Of a stretch of 64,000 nucleotides of DNA, positions 41,277 to 52,219 are shown one piece after another (positions within the stretch are counted from its first letter, which is position 1; every line of letters begins with the position of its first letter). Source of the stretch: Streptomyces sp. SID12501. GTDB taxonomy: Bacteria > Actinomycetota > Actinomycetes > Streptomycetales > Streptomycetaceae. The position numbers and the translations under genes were made by a program. Location: NCBI RefSeq assembly GCF_010550245.1, contig NZ_JAAGLU010000012.1, positions 1-64,000 of the forward strand, read 5' to 3'. The notes under the pieces were generated by a model, which did not search any database, was not told where the DNA came from, and saw only the letters and a list, made by a program, of their open reading frames with translations.

Positions 41277-41723
41277 ATGATCCTCGCTCTGACTGTGTGC
41301 GGCTTGGTAGTGGCGGTCGTGGTGGTCGGCCTGGGTGTCTTCGGGCTGCGCCGCCGGCTCATCCAACGCTCCGGCGGTACGTTCGACTGCAGCCTGCGCT
41401 GGGACGTAACCGAGAAACCCGACCTCAGCGGCAAGGGCTGGGGCTACGGTGTCGCCCGCTACAACGGCGACCGCATCGAGTGGTACCGCATCTTCTCGTA
41501 CTCCCCCCGGCCGCGCCGCGTGCTGGATCGCTCGGCGATCGATGTGGCCGGCCGCCGGATCCCAGAAGGCGAGGAGGTGCTGGCCCTCCTCTCGGACGCG
41601 GTCGTGCTGGCCTGTCTCCACCGGGGGACGAGACTGGAGCTGGCGATGAGCGACGACGCGCTGACCGGTTTCCTCGCCTGGCTGGAGGCGGCGCCTCCCG
41701 GGCAACAGGTGAACGTGGCCTGA
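41277..41723 (+). CDS. DUF2550 membrane-anchored protein
   Basis: 148 residues from ATG 41277, with GACGAGGAGG upstream. One N-terminal membrane helix (ILALTVCGLVVAVVVVGLGVFGL), then a basic RRRLIQRSGG and a globular domain with WGYGVARYNGDRIEWYRIFS. This is the family regularly found right after atpC in Streptomyces and mycobacteria. Its function is unknown. The strong terminator before it means that it has its own promoter. Confidence 0.85.
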   Translation: MILALTVCGLVVAVVVVGLGVFGLRRRLIQRSGGTFDCSLRWDVTEKPDLSGKGWGYGVARYNGDRIEWYRIFSYSPRPRRVLDRSAIDVAGRRIPEGEEVLALLSDAVVLACLHRGTRLELAMSDDALTGFLAWLEAAPPGQQVNVA

Positions 41724-41792
41724 CGCTGACACACGAGGGCGGCGGGGCGGGTCCGTACGGACCCGCCCCGCTGCCTTTGTCATGAGCTTGAG

Positions 41793-43613
<1,821 letters not shown>

Positions 43614-43684
43614 GCCGCGCCTCCTTGGAGGTGTCAGGGGGGCGCGACTGAGCCTTCGCACCCACAGTGCCGCGAGAATAGGAA

Positions 43685-43716
43685 GGTCTGGACCACAGGT
43701 CAATAGGTCTGGACCA
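43685..43716 (-). promoter_or_regulatory. Chitinase direct-repeat operator (DasR-type)
   Basis: GGTCTGGACCA occurs at 43685-43695 and 43706-43716, a 21-base direct repeat about 70-100 bases before the chitinase start. This is the pattern known in Streptomyces chitinase promoters and close to the DasR consensus ACTGGTCTAGACCACT. It implies repression lifted by GlcNAc-derived metabolites. Confidence 0.85.
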
Positions 43717-43736
43717 CTTCGCGGAAAGCCTCCACC

Positions 43737-43883
43737 GATTCGCCGAACCCCCAACTCCTGTGCCGCCACCGCCGTTTGGGCGCGACTGCACAGCTCAAGC
43801 CTGTCCGGCAACCGGCTGACGTGCGTCTTCGTCGTCACCTCGGCCGTGTGGAGGCGGGTGAGGGTGCCCAGGACGGCGGGGTC
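43737..43883 (-). pseudogene. Remnant of a LuxR/NarL-type response regulator C-terminus
   Basis: The frame reads LHTAEVTTKTHVSRLPDRLE followed by LCSRAQTAVAAQELGVR, clearly derived from the LuxR-type helix-turn-helix (compare ISEATVKTHVSRLLxKL). The usual start and receiver domain are missing and key residues have drifted. It has no start codon of its own. The rest of the 363-bp gap (43614-43976) holds only the chitinase promoter. Confidence 0.6.
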
Positions 43884-43976
43884 GGCGTTCGGCTCCCTGT
43901 CGGCGTCCACGGGGTGGCCGCGCCGACGTGCGCGATCCGGCCGAAGAAGCACTCGAACGCCGCGACGGCCCTGGGG

Positions 43977-44549
43977 TCAGCGCTCCCCGCCCGGGACCCA
44001 GAGCACGTCCCCGATCTCCTTGTTGGCCGTGCGCGCAAGGATGAACAACAGGTCCGACAGCCGGTTGAGGTAGGTCGCGGTGAGTGGGTTCATCACCTCG
44101 GCGTGGACCTCCAGGGCCGCCCATGTCGAGCGCTCGGCCCGGCGTACCACCGTGCACGCCTGGTGCAGCAGGGCGGCGCCGGGGGTGCCGCCGGGGAGGA
44201 TGAACGAGCGCAGTTTCTCCAGGTCTTCGAGGAACCGGTCGCAGTCCGCCTCCAGCTTGTCGACGTAGGACTGCTCGACCCGCAGCGGAGGGAACTCCGG
44301 GCTCTCGGCCACCGGCGTCGCCAGGTCGGCGCCCACGTCGAACAGGTCGTTCTGCACGCGGGTCAGCACCTTGACGACCTCCACCTCCAGCCCGCCCAGC
44401 GCGACGGCGGTCCCGATCACCGCGTTCGCCTCGTTGGCGTCGGCGTACGCCGAGATCCGCAGATCGGTCTTGGCGACCCTGCTCATGTCACCGAGGGCGG
44501 TGGTGCCCTGGTCGCCGGTCCTGGTGTAGATGCGCGTCAGATTGACCAT
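43977..44549 (-). CDS. Cob(I)alamin adenosyltransferase, PduO type
   Basis: 190 residues from ATG 44549. It transfers the adenosyl group of ATP to cob(I)alamin to form adenosylcobalamin. Motifs: N-terminal IYTRTGDQGTTALGD (ATP-binding), ISAYADANEANAVIGTA, LQ/RVQNDLFDVGADLATP, and VVRRAERSTWAAL with NRLSDLLFILAR. The five-helix trimeric fold is complete. The coenzyme would serve methylmalonyl-CoA mutase, whose partners mce and meaB occur at 62-64 kb. Confidence 0.92.
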   Translation of the reverse strand: MVNLTRIYTRTGDQGTTALGDMSRVAKTDLRISAYADANEANAVIGTAVALGGLEVEVVKVLTRVQNDLFDVGADLATPVAESPEFPPLRVEQSYVDKLEADCDRFLEDLEKLRSFILPGGTPGAALLHQACTVVRRAERSTWAALEVHAEVMNPLTATYLNRLSDLLFILARTANKEIGDVLWVPGGER

Positions 44550-44752
44550 GGGGCCAGCGTAATGACGACCTTCCGCCACCGCTCAACTAGGCCGCACGAG
44601 GGGCCGAATGAGACACGTCGGTGTGATGTCCGTCTGATGAGACGTGACGCGCATTACTTACCGGTCACACAGCACCCTCACGACCGCTAGGGTCCGCCGA
44701 AGAGGTCCAATGCACGAGGCCCACCTAAACGGCGCGTCAGGGGAGTCGCACA

Positions 44753-45601
44753 GTGGCACGGAAGCTTGCCGTCATCGGAGCCGGCCTGATGGGTTCCGGC
44801 ATTGCCCAGGTCTCCGCCCAGGCGGGCTGGGACGTCGTACTGCGCGATGTCACCGACGAAGCGCTCACCCGTGGCACCGACGGCATCAAATCCTCGTACG
44901 ACCGGTTCGTGGGCAAGGGCAAGCTGGCCGCGGCCGACGCCGAGGCCGCCCTCGGACGCATCACCGCGACGACCGACCTGGACGCGGTCGGCGACGCGGA
45001 CATCGTCGTCGAGGCGGTCTTCGAGAAGCTGGAGATCAAGCACGAGATCTTCCGCGCGCTCGACAAGATCGCGCGCGACGACGCCGTGCTCGCCTCCAAC
45101 ACCTCCGCCATCCCGATCACCAAGATCGCCGCTGTCACCGACCGCCCGGACCGGGTCGTCGGTACGCACTTCTTCTCGCCGGTGCCGATGATGCAGCTCT
45201 GCGAGCTGGTCCGCGGCTACAAGACGAGCGACGAAACCCTCGCCACCGCACGGGAGTTCGCCGAGTCCGTGGGCAAGACCTGTGTCGTCGTCAACCGGGA
45301 CGTCGCCGGTTTCGTGACGACCCGGCTGATCTCGGCGCTGGTCGTCGAGGCGGCCAAACTGTACGAGTCCGGTGTCGCCTCCGCCGAGGACATCGACCTC
45401 GCCTGCAAGCTCGGTTTCGGGCACGCCATGGGCCCGCTGGCCACCGCCGACCTCACCGGGGTCGACATCCTGCTGCACGCGACCAGCAACATCTACACCG
45501 AGTCCCAGGACGAGAAGTTCGCTCCTCCTGAGCTGATGCGCCGGATGGTTGACGCCGGTGACATCGGCCGCAAGAGCGGGCAGGGCTTCTACAAGCACTG
45601 A
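44753..45601 (+). CDS. 3-hydroxybutyryl-CoA dehydrogenase
   Basis: 282 residues from GTG 44753. The N-terminal NAD-binding Rossmann domain begins LAVIGAGLMGSGIAQVSAQAG. It also has the catalytic-region SNTSAIPITKIA and GTHFFSPVPMMQLCELVRG with the active histidine, then the helical C-terminal domain (NRDVAGFVTTRLI, then GFGHAMGPLATADLTGVD). Single-function bacterial type of normal length. It likely works with the acetyl-CoA acetyltransferase at 62559 in beta-oxidation or acetoacetyl-CoA reduction. Confidence 0.94.
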   Translation: MARKLAVIGAGLMGSGIAQVSAQAGWDVVLRDVTDEALTRGTDGIKSSYDRFVGKGKLAAADAEAALGRITATTDLDAVGDADIVVEAVFEKLEIKHEIFRALDKIARDDAVLASNTSAIPITKIAAVTDRPDRVVGTHFFSPVPMMQLCELVRGYKTSDETLATAREFAESVGKTCVVVNRDVAGFVTTRLISALVVEAAKLYESGVASAEDIDLACKLGFGHAMGPLATADLTGVDILLHATSNIYTESQDEKFAPPELMRRMVDAGDIGRKSGQGFYKH

Positions 45602-45775
45602 GCGGTATCGCACGTAGTCAACAGGTAGGGAAACCGCACGAACCCCTGGGGTATCACCCTGTGGGGTGAATTGAGTATCGGTTCGCTCACAGACGGCAAC
45701 CTGACCGCCCCTCAGGCAGTCAGACGTTGCATCACCTACCGACGCGGAGCACGACACGCACTCACGGGAGCGCAT

Positions 45776-46099
45776 ATGCACATCAGGGGCGACCACGCCG
45801 AGCTGGTCGTCGGGGGCCGCCTCGACGTCCGCAGCGCGGCGGACGCCCGTACGGTCCTGCATACGGCCGTCGACACGGGCGTCGGCGATCTCGTGCTGGA
45901 CCTGTCCGAGCTGGACTCCTGGGACGCCACCGGACTCGGGGTGATCATGGGAGCCCACCGGCGGTGCGGGCGGTGCGGCAGACGACTCGTGCTGCGCGAC
46001 GTACCACCGCAGATGCAGCGCCTGTTGGTGGCCACCCGGCTGCACCGGATCCTGGCGATCGAGGGCGGTATCGGGGTGGAGTCGCTGCCCAGAGTGTGA
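45776..46099 (+). CDS. STAS-domain anti-sigma-factor antagonist
   Basis: 107 residues from ATG 45776, with CGGGAG upstream; the longer frame from 45671 has no support. A single STAS domain: VVGGRLDVRSAADARTVLH, then LDLSELDSWDATGLGVIMGAHRRC. The phosphorylatable position in the DxSG motif is threonine here (DATG). Such proteins relieve sigma factors when dephosphorylated. No kinase or sigma gene is adjacent. Confidence 0.88.
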   Translation: MHIRGDHAELVVGGRLDVRSAADARTVLHTAVDTGVGDLVLDLSELDSWDATGLGVIMGAHRRCGRCGRRLVLRDVPPQMQRLLVATRLHRILAIEGGIGVESLPRV

Positions 46100-46335
46100 A
46101 CCAGCGGGTGTGAAAACGCGCTTCACTCGCAATCCTCACGAGACTGTGACGTCTCGGACGGCGCGGTACCCCGGCCTGTCATAGATACTGTGCGAAGGTT
46201 TAGGGTTCGGTCGCCCGCTGCCTGACATCCCACGAGCGGGCCCGGACCAGAAGCGACAGCGCAGTGTGCAGCAAGGCCGGGAGGGGCCTGGGTCCTGTCG
46301 ACCCGCACACGACGCTTTTGGGGGGCTTGAACCTT

Positions 46336-48945
46336 ATGGACCCGAACAACCAGGGATCCGAGGAGTACGGCCATGACGCCGACGGCAGCACGCCGCGTCA
46401 GCGCCCGCCTCGCGACGCCCTCACAACCGACTTCGGCCAGCACACGCCGGCGCTCGCCCGCACCGCGCAGCTCGTCTCGGGCGACTACCTGCTCACGGTC
46501 AACCCCGTCGACGGCAGCGAGATAGAGGTCTGCCCGCCCGGCGAACGGCCCGGCAGGCCCTTCAAGCTCACGACGGTCGAGCGCGCCGAGATCTCCCGCG
46601 CCGCCAAGCCACCCGTACCGCCCGGGCCCGCGCAGCCCGAACTGCCGCTCCTGGAGCGCGACGGCGAGCGCGAACGGCTGGTGCGGCTGCTGGCCCGCGG
46701 CCGTTCCGTACGCCTCACCGGCCCGGCCGGCGCCGGCCGCACCACACTCCTCGACGCCGTCGCCGCGGACTGTGCGGACCTCGCACCCGACGGCGTGGTC
46801 CGCCTCACCGGCTTCCACCGCACCCAGACCGATCTGCTCTACGACCTCTTCTACGCCGTCTACAGCGCGCCTCTGTACCGGCCGGAACCGGACGAACTGC
46901 GCGCCCTCGTCCGGGAGGCCGGCGCGGTCGTCGTCCTGGACGACGTGGAGTTCGGCGGCGCCGCGCTCGACGAACTCCTCGACGCGACCCCCGAGTGCGC
47001 CTTCCTGATCAGCGCCACCCCCGACGTGCCCGCGCCGTCCGCCGACGCGCTGATCGAGGAACTGTTCCTCGACGGGCTCGACCGGGCCGGCGGTCTGGAG
47101 CTCCTGGAGCGCGCCGTCGGCCGTGTCCTCACCGAGGAGGAGTCCAACTGGGCCGGTGACCTCTGGTTCGAGTCCGAGGGCCTGCCCCTGCGGTTCGTCC
47201 AGGCCGGCGCCCTGCTCAGGCAGCGCGACGGCCTGCGTGCCGGCGCCGACGCCTTCGACGAGTTCGGCGTCTTCGACGACACCCCGGTCGACGCCCCCTT
47301 CGACACGGGCGACGAGGACGACGTACCGCTGCCCTCGCTCGCCGAGGGTGCCGCGCCCGCGCCGCTGCTCGCGTCCCGGCTCAGCGCGTCCGCGCGGGAG
47401 ACCCTGCGGTTCGCCGTCGCCCTCGGCGGTGAGGTGCCCCACCAGGCCCATCTGCCCGCTCTGGTCGGCGACACCCACGCGGACGCCGCCCTCGGCGAGC
47501 TGCTCGGCTGCGCCCTCGTCTCCCCGATCGGCTCCCACTACCGGCTCGCGGCCGGGGTAGGGACTCAGCTGGAGGCCGCCGGATACGGCGAGGGCGCCCA
47601 GGACCGGGCGTTCGCCGCCGCCCGGCACTACGCCTGGTGGGCCGGACACCCGTCCGTGGCCCCCGAGCGGGTCTGCGCCGAGGCCGACGCCCTGCTCGCC
47701 GCCCTGGACGTGCTGGTCCCCGAGACCGTGCCGCCGGGGGAGGACGAGGAGAGCACGGCCGTGCAGCTGGCCCGCACGGCGGCGCCCGCCTTCGCGGCCG
47801 GCCTGTACTGGAGCGCCTGGGAACACGCCCTGCACTCCGGCGCCGAGGCCGCCCGGCTCGCCGGGGATGTTTCGGAACAGGCCTATTTCCACCATGAGTT
47901 GGGGATCCTCGCGATCTGCGGCGAACAGCTCGACCGGGCCCGTAGCGAGCTGGAGGGCGCCATCGAGCTGCGCGGCGCCGTCGCCGACAAACGCGGCACG
48001 GTCGCGGGCCGCCGTGCCCTCACCCTGGTCGCCGACCGGTCCGGCGACACTCCCGGCTTCGGCTCCGGCTCCGGCCCGGGTTCCACGGCGGGCGAGGAGT
48101 TGCCGGACGCGCGGCACGAGGAGTCGGCGTCGCCGCCCGGTGGTGTCCCGGCCGTCTTCGGGGCCGCGGGCTACCCGCCGCTCAAGGCGTCGCCCATGGG
48201 TTCCGGTTCGGCTTCCGGTTACGGGGGCGCCGGCGGGGGCGGCGACTTCGCGCCGACCGTGATCGCGTCCCGGTCCGGGGGCGGCGGGGCGCACAAGGTC
48301 TCGGGCGTCCGGCGGCTCGTGGGCGGTGCCCGGCGCAACCTCGTGGCGGTCGGCGCGGGCGCACTGCTCGCGGCGGTGCTCGGCACGGTGGTGACGCTGG
48401 GCGCGACCTCGAACCACAACGACGCGCCGTCCGACCAGGTCGGCGTCAACCCGTCCGCCAGTCCGGGCAGCGACGACGACGGTCTGGGCGCCGACAAGGC
48501 CGACAACGGCGGCAGCGACAGCAACGGCGACACCGGTACGGCCACCAGCCGCCCGACCGACCCGGGCCCCGACGGTACGATGGGCACCTCGGACGACCCG
48601 ACGCCGCCGCCGACGGAGGGCGAGGAGCCGTCGGACGACCCCACGGGGACGAAGACGCCGGGAGGCGGGAGCAGCACAGGGGGGACCACGCCGTCCACCT
48701 CCACGTCCCCGTCCCCGACGCCCAGCTCCAAGCCGTCGACGTCGACCTCCCCGACGACGACGCCGTCCCAGTCGGCCTCGCCCACTCCTTCGGCGTCCAC
48801 GTCGCCCGAGCCGACCGTGGATCCGTCGGCCTCGGACACCCCTGCCACGGCCAGTGGCTCGGCCACCAGCCCGGTCCAGACCGAGACGGCGAGCGAGCCT
48901 GCGAGTGCCCCGGTCGACGCCGACGCGCCGACGCCGGTGATCTGA
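46336..48945 (+). CDS. STAND-type ATPase with membrane segment and Ser/Thr/Pro-rich tail
   Basis: 869 residues from ATG 46336. An N-terminal segment leads to an AAA/NB-ARC-like ATPase (about 110-480). Walker A is TGPAGAGRTTLL, with Arg135 where lysine is expected, and Walker B is AVVVLDDVEF. A helical, TPR-like region follows (about 480-580: ARHYAWWAGHP, EQAYFHHELGILAICGEQLDRARSELEGAIEL). A membrane helix (about 680-705, NLVAVGAGALLAAVLGTVVTLGA) precedes about 160 residues rich in Ser, Thr, Pro and Asp that would be outside. It may be a signalling or scaffold protein; its partners are unknown. Confidence 0.85.
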   Translation: MDPNNQGSEEYGHDADGSTPRQRPPRDALTTDFGQHTPALARTAQLVSGDYLLTVNPVDGSEIEVCPPGERPGRPFKLTTVERAEISRAAKPPVPPGPAQPELPLLERDGERERLVRLLARGRSVRLTGPAGAGRTTLLDAVAADCADLAPDGVVRLTGFHRTQTDLLYDLFYAVYSAPLYRPEPDELRALVREAGAVVVLDDVEFGGAALDELLDATPECAFLISATPDVPAPSADALIEELFLDGLDRAGGLELLERAVGRVLTEEESNWAGDLWFESEGLPLRFVQAGALLRQRDGLRAGADAFDEFGVFDDTPVDAPFDTGDEDDVPLPSLAEGAAPAPLLASRLSASARETLRFAVALGGEVPHQAHLPALVGDTHADAALGELLGCALVSPIGSHYRLAAGVGTQLEAAGYGEGAQDRAFAAARHYAWWAGHPSVAPERVCAEADALLAALDVLVPETVPPGEDEESTAVQLARTAAPAFAAGLYWSAWEHALHSGAEAARLAGDVSEQAYFHHELGILAICGEQLDRARSELEGAIELRGAVADKRGTVAGRRALTLVADRSGDTPGFGSGSGPGSTAGEELPDARHEESASPPGGVPAVFGAAGYPPLKASPMGSGSASGYGGAGGGGDFAPTVIASRSGGGGAHKVSGVRRLVGGARRNLVAVGAGALLAAVLGTVVTLGATSNHNDAPSDQVGVNPSASPGSDDDGLGADKADNGGSDSNGDTGTATSRPTDPGPDGTMGTSDDPTPPPTEGEEPSDDPTGTKTPGGGSSTGGTTPSTSTSPSPTPSSKPSTSTSPTTTPSQSASPTPSASTSPEPTVDPSASDTPATASGSATSPVQTETASEPASAPVDADAPTPVI

Positions 48946-48949
48946 CAGC

Positions 48950-48997
48950 ACGTCGAAGGGGGCGGGCCCGTAACCACGGGCCCGCCCCCTTCGACGT
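48950..48997. terminator. Bidirectional terminator between STAND gene and nucS
   Basis: A perfect stem of 22 bases (48950-48971 with 48976-48997) with loop AACC lies between convergent genes. Confidence 0.85.
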
Positions 48998-49053
48998 ACA
49001 GCCAAGCCGGACAGCCAAACCGTGCCGCCGAGCCGTAAAGCCGTGAACCGGCG

Positions 49054-49725
49054 TCAGAACAGCCGGAGTTTGTCGTCCTCGATGCCGCGCATCGCGTTGT
49101 AGTCCAGGACCGCGCAGCCGATGCCCCGGTCCGTGGCGAGGACGCGGGCCTGGGGCTTGATCTCCTGGGCGGCGAAGATGCCGCGGACCGGCGCGAGGTG
49201 CGGGTCGCGGTTCAACAGCTCCAGATAGCGCGTGAGTTGCTCCACGCCGTCGATCTCGCCGCGCCGCTTGATCTCGACCGCGACCGTCGCGCCGTCGCCG
49301 TCCCGGCACAGGATGTCGACCGGGCCGATGGCCGTCATGTACTCGCGGCGGATGAGGGTGTAGCCGTCGCCGAGGGTCTCGATGCGGTCGGCGAGGAGTT
49401 CCTGGAGGTGCGCTTCCACGCCGTCCTTGATCAGGCCGGGGTCCACGCCCAGTTCGTGCGAGGAATCGTGGAGGATCTCCTCCATCGTGATGATGAGCTT
49501 CTCGCCCGCCTTGTTGATGACGGTCCAGATCCCCTCCTCTTCTCCGGTCCCCTCCTTCAACGTGCAGGGCGGAGACATCCAGTTGAGAGGCTTGTAGGCG
49601 CGGTCGTCCGCGTGGATCGAGACGCTGCCGTCAGCCTTGACCAGGATGAGGCGGGGGGCCGACGGGAGATGAGCGGTGAGCCGGCCCGCGTAGTCCACGG
49701 AACAGCGCGCAATGACGAGACGCAT
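49054..49725 (-). CDS. nucS: Mismatch-specific endonuclease NucS/EndoMS
   Basis: 223 residues from ATG 49725. It is the actinobacterial replacement for MutS/MutL, cutting both strands at mismatches. The N-terminal dimerisation domain (MRLVIARCSVDYAGRLTAHL) and the C-terminal RecB-like nuclease domain with GPVDILCRD, then VAVEIKRRGEIDGVEQLTRYLELL, show the D-E-K catalytic set. A C-terminal DDKLRLF resembles a beta-clamp-binding tail. Confidence 0.95.
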   Translation of the reverse strand: MRLVIARCSVDYAGRLTAHLPSAPRLILVKADGSVSIHADDRAYKPLNWMSPPCTLKEGTGEEEGIWTVINKAGEKLIITMEEILHDSSHELGVDPGLIKDGVEAHLQELLADRIETLGDGYTLIRREYMTAIGPVDILCRDGDGATVAVEIKRRGEIDGVEQLTRYLELLNRDPHLAPVRGIFAAQEIKPQARVLATDRGIGCAVLDYNAMRGIEDDKLRLF

Positions 49726-50026
49726 GGTCGGCAACGCTACTCGACGCGCGGTGGTCCACGCGATTCGCCCACCTCAGAAGTGCTGACGGGGACTTCTTGG
49801 GCCGAGGGAACATGCCAGAGGCAACTGTTCGTTGTTGGCTGATTGTGTGCCTACGGGGACGGTTCTGACCGGTCCTGTATCCGCGTTTTCCTGGTGCCGT
49901 CACGGCCCGTTGCCTACGGTAGTAACCGGGAGGTCGCGATGCCTGTACGGAGCGTGCTCAGTGTCGCGGGCTCCCATTTCCCTGTCCGGCAACCCCCGCG
50001 ACCCCGGGGGTGCGAGAGGAGAACTC
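49726..50026. promoter_or_regulatory. Divergent intergenic region nucS / SCO5389-type gene
   Basis: 301 bases hold the promoters of two divergent genes. TGACCGGTCCTGTATC at about 49867-49882 is a repeated-looking patch. No gene is seen. Confidence 0.3.
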
Positions 50027-50419
50027 ATGTCGCTCGACGTCTCACCGGCCCTACTCGAACAGGCCGAGCGAGGCGAGGTCGACGAAGCTGAATTCGTCGA
50101 CTGCGTCCGGACCTCCCTGCCCTACGCATGGGAGATGATCAGCTCCCTGGTGGCCCAGCTGAAGGTGGACGGCGGAGACTTCGCCGACAACCAGACGCCG
50201 CCGCCGGACGAGCAGGCACGGGGCCAGCTGCTACGTGCGCTGGCGAGTGACGCGATACGCGGCGCGCTGCAGCGGCACTTCGGTGTGCGGCTGGCCTTCC
50301 AGAACTGCCACCGGGTGGCGGTGTTCCCGCTGGACTCCTCGGTGGACGTCAAGCTGGCCCGCTTCACCTCGGTGCGCAGTCAGCTGCTGAACCAGTCTCC
50401 GGAATTCCGGGACTGCTGA
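50027..50419 (+). CDS. Conserved protein of the SCO5389 family
   Basis: 130 residues from ATG 50027, with GAGAGGAGAA upstream. A small acidic helical protein: ALLEQAERGEVDEAEFVDCV, SLPYAWEMISSLVAQLKVDG, and a basic C-terminal half FGVRLAFQNCHRVAVFPLDSS. It is conserved in Streptomyces at this place beside nucS. The function is unknown, and no membrane or signal sequences are present. Confidence 0.85.
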   Translation: MSLDVSPALLEQAERGEVDEAEFVDCVRTSLPYAWEMISSLVAQLKVDGGDFADNQTPPPDEQARGQLLRALASDAIRGALQRHFGVRLAFQNCHRVAVFPLDSSVDVKLARFTSVRSQLLNQSPEFRDC

Positions 50420-50503
50420 AGCGATTTGGGGCAACGGCTTGCCGCTCCGTACGCGGGAGGTGTTTCAGTACGGGGCGGCAAGCTCCCTGCGGCAGCCGGG
50501 TGT

Positions 50504-51532
50504 TCAGCGCAGCTGGGTGACCACCTCGGTCCCCAGCCGCCGTACGTTCTCCTCCGTGGCCGCCAGATCGCCGGAACCCTCGACGAGCAGGGCGAAGCGT
50601 GAGATGCCCGTGCGTTCGGAGGTCGCCGCGAGCCGGTCGGCGCAGAGCCTGGCCGTGCCCACCGGGTGCAGTCCGCAGAGGAGTTCGGTGTACGCCACCG
50701 GGTCGCGCATCGAACGCTGCCGGCCGTCCACCGTGACATGCGCCTCCAGTCCCTGCCGCAGCCAGCCCGGCATCGCCTTCATCAGGATCTCGACCGCGTC
50801 CGTGCGCGTGTCCGCGATCTGGCAGACGCCGGCCGACACATGGGCGGCGCCCCGGATCTCGTCCCCCGGACGTCCCGCCGCGCGCGCGTACTGCCGCCAC
50901 AGGGCGACCATCTCGGCCTTCTCCTCGTCCCCGACATGCATCCCGAGGAGCATCGGCAGCCCGCGCTCGGCGGCCAGCCGCACGCTCGACGGCGAGGTGC
51001 ACGCGACGACGACCTCCGGCCCCGCGGTGTCCGTCAGCGACTCCGACGGGCTCGGTACGACGGCCACGTCACGGAACCTGAACCGGTCGCCGTCGGCCGA
51101 CACGGACGGTTCGCGCAGCCAGCGCAGCAGCAGGTCGAGTGATTCCGGGAACGCCTTCTCGTACGCCTCCAGACCCGTCCCGAACACTTCCAGGTCGACC
51201 CACGGCCCGCCGCGCCCCACGCCCAGCGTGAACCGCCCGCCGGACGTCAGATGCAGCAGCGCCGCCTGTTCGCCGAGCGCCACGGGGTGGGTGGTGGGCA
51301 GCACGCTCACCGCCGTACCGATCCGGATGCGCCGGGTGCGGCCCAGCAGCAGGGCGGCCAGGGTCGTCGCGGACGGGCAGGTGCCGTACGGCACGAAGTG
51401 GTGCTCCGCCAGCCAGACCGTGTCGAGACCCGCCTCCTCGGCGACCTCGGCGGACCTGACCGCCCGGTGCAGCGCCTCCCCCTGGCCCTGGCCCGGGAAC
51501 TGGGCCGCCAGCACAAAACTTCCTACGCGCAT
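50504..51532 (-). CDS. LLM-class flavin-dependent oxidoreductase
   Basis: 342 residues. A luciferase-like TIM barrel: RVGSFVLAAQFPGQGQGEAL, GLDTVWLAEHHFVPYGTCPSATTLAALLLGRTRRIRIGTAV (long conserved block), LLHLTSGGRFTLGVGRG and EVVVACTSPSSVRLAAERG. It uses FMN or F420. The substrate cannot be inferred. Single gene, convergent with the SCO5389-type gene. Confidence 0.9.
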   Translation of the reverse strand: MRVGSFVLAAQFPGQGQGEALHRAVRSAEVAEEAGLDTVWLAEHHFVPYGTCPSATTLAALLLGRTRRIRIGTAVSVLPTTHPVALGEQAALLHLTSGGRFTLGVGRGGPWVDLEVFGTGLEAYEKAFPESLDLLLRWLREPSVSADGDRFRFRDVAVVPSPSESLTDTAGPEVVVACTSPSSVRLAAERGLPMLLGMHVGDEEKAEMVALWRQYARAAGRPGDEIRGAAHVSAGVCQIADTRTDAVEILMKAMPGWLRQGLEAHVTVDGRQRSMRDPVAYTELLCGLHPVGTARLCADRLAATSERTGISRFALLVEGSGDLAATEENVRRLGTEVVTQLR

Positions 51533-51819
51533 GCTCTTTCCTGCTTCCTAGGCCCCGACACGGAGCTCCCCCGCACGGCATAACCGCTCGACACGTGCCG
51601 AAGTCACGGCTTGGCGGAGAGATAGGCGGATTGTCTGCAGAATCGAGCAACCGGGCGGAGAGAGGCCGGGGTGCCGATGGTGAGCCGACAGGGGATTCGA
51701 GAGTTCGAGAGGAGGTTCGAGCTGGGTGATGCGGAGGGCCCTGACTTACCTCTACCCCGGATCGCGCCGCGTAGGCTGGAGGGGACTTGTGCCCCCTGAA
51801 CCGCTCCGTGAGGTGTCCT

Positions 51820-52155
51820 GTGTCCCCGCGCCGCAACCGACCCCAAGATCCCGGCGGCACGTTCGGCCGGAGCGCCGACGAGGACGATACCGGCCGCTAC
51901 GGCGGCTTCCAGTCCTCGGTGAGCTGGCGGGGCGAGAACTGGAACGTCCGGCATGTGGCGGGCGCCGGCACCCAGGGCAAGACGTACCGCTGCCCCGGCT
52001 GCGACCAGCTGATCCCGTCCGGCGTCCCGCACGTCGTCGCGTGGGCCGAGCACGCGGGCGTGGACGACCGGCGGCACTGGCACAAGGCGTGCTGGAACGC
52101 GAAGGACCGCCGCACCACGCGGGTGCAGCGGTCCCGTAACGCACCGAAGTTCTGA
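51820..52155 (+). CDS. Small zinc-binding (treble-clef-like) protein
   Basis: 111 residues from GTG 51820. After a basic, disordered start (SPRRNRPQDPGGTFG) comes WNVRHVAGAGTQGKTYRCPGCDQLIPSG, then HVVAWAEHAGVDDRRHWHKACWNAK. The CxxC pair with the later HWHKACW pattern would bind zinc, as in HNH-like treble clefs, but no catalytic HNH is obvious. It is conserved in Streptomyces. The function is unknown. Confidence 0.8.
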   Translation: MSPRRNRPQDPGGTFGRSADEDDTGRYGGFQSSVSWRGENWNVRHVAGAGTQGKTYRCPGCDQLIPSGVPHVVAWAEHAGVDDRRHWHKACWNAKDRRTTRVQRSRNAPKF

Positions 52156-52219
52156 CCGAAGTTCTGACCGGATTTCTGAACTTGCCCAGCAGCCGGGCCA
52201 GTTCACGCGTCCGGGTGAA

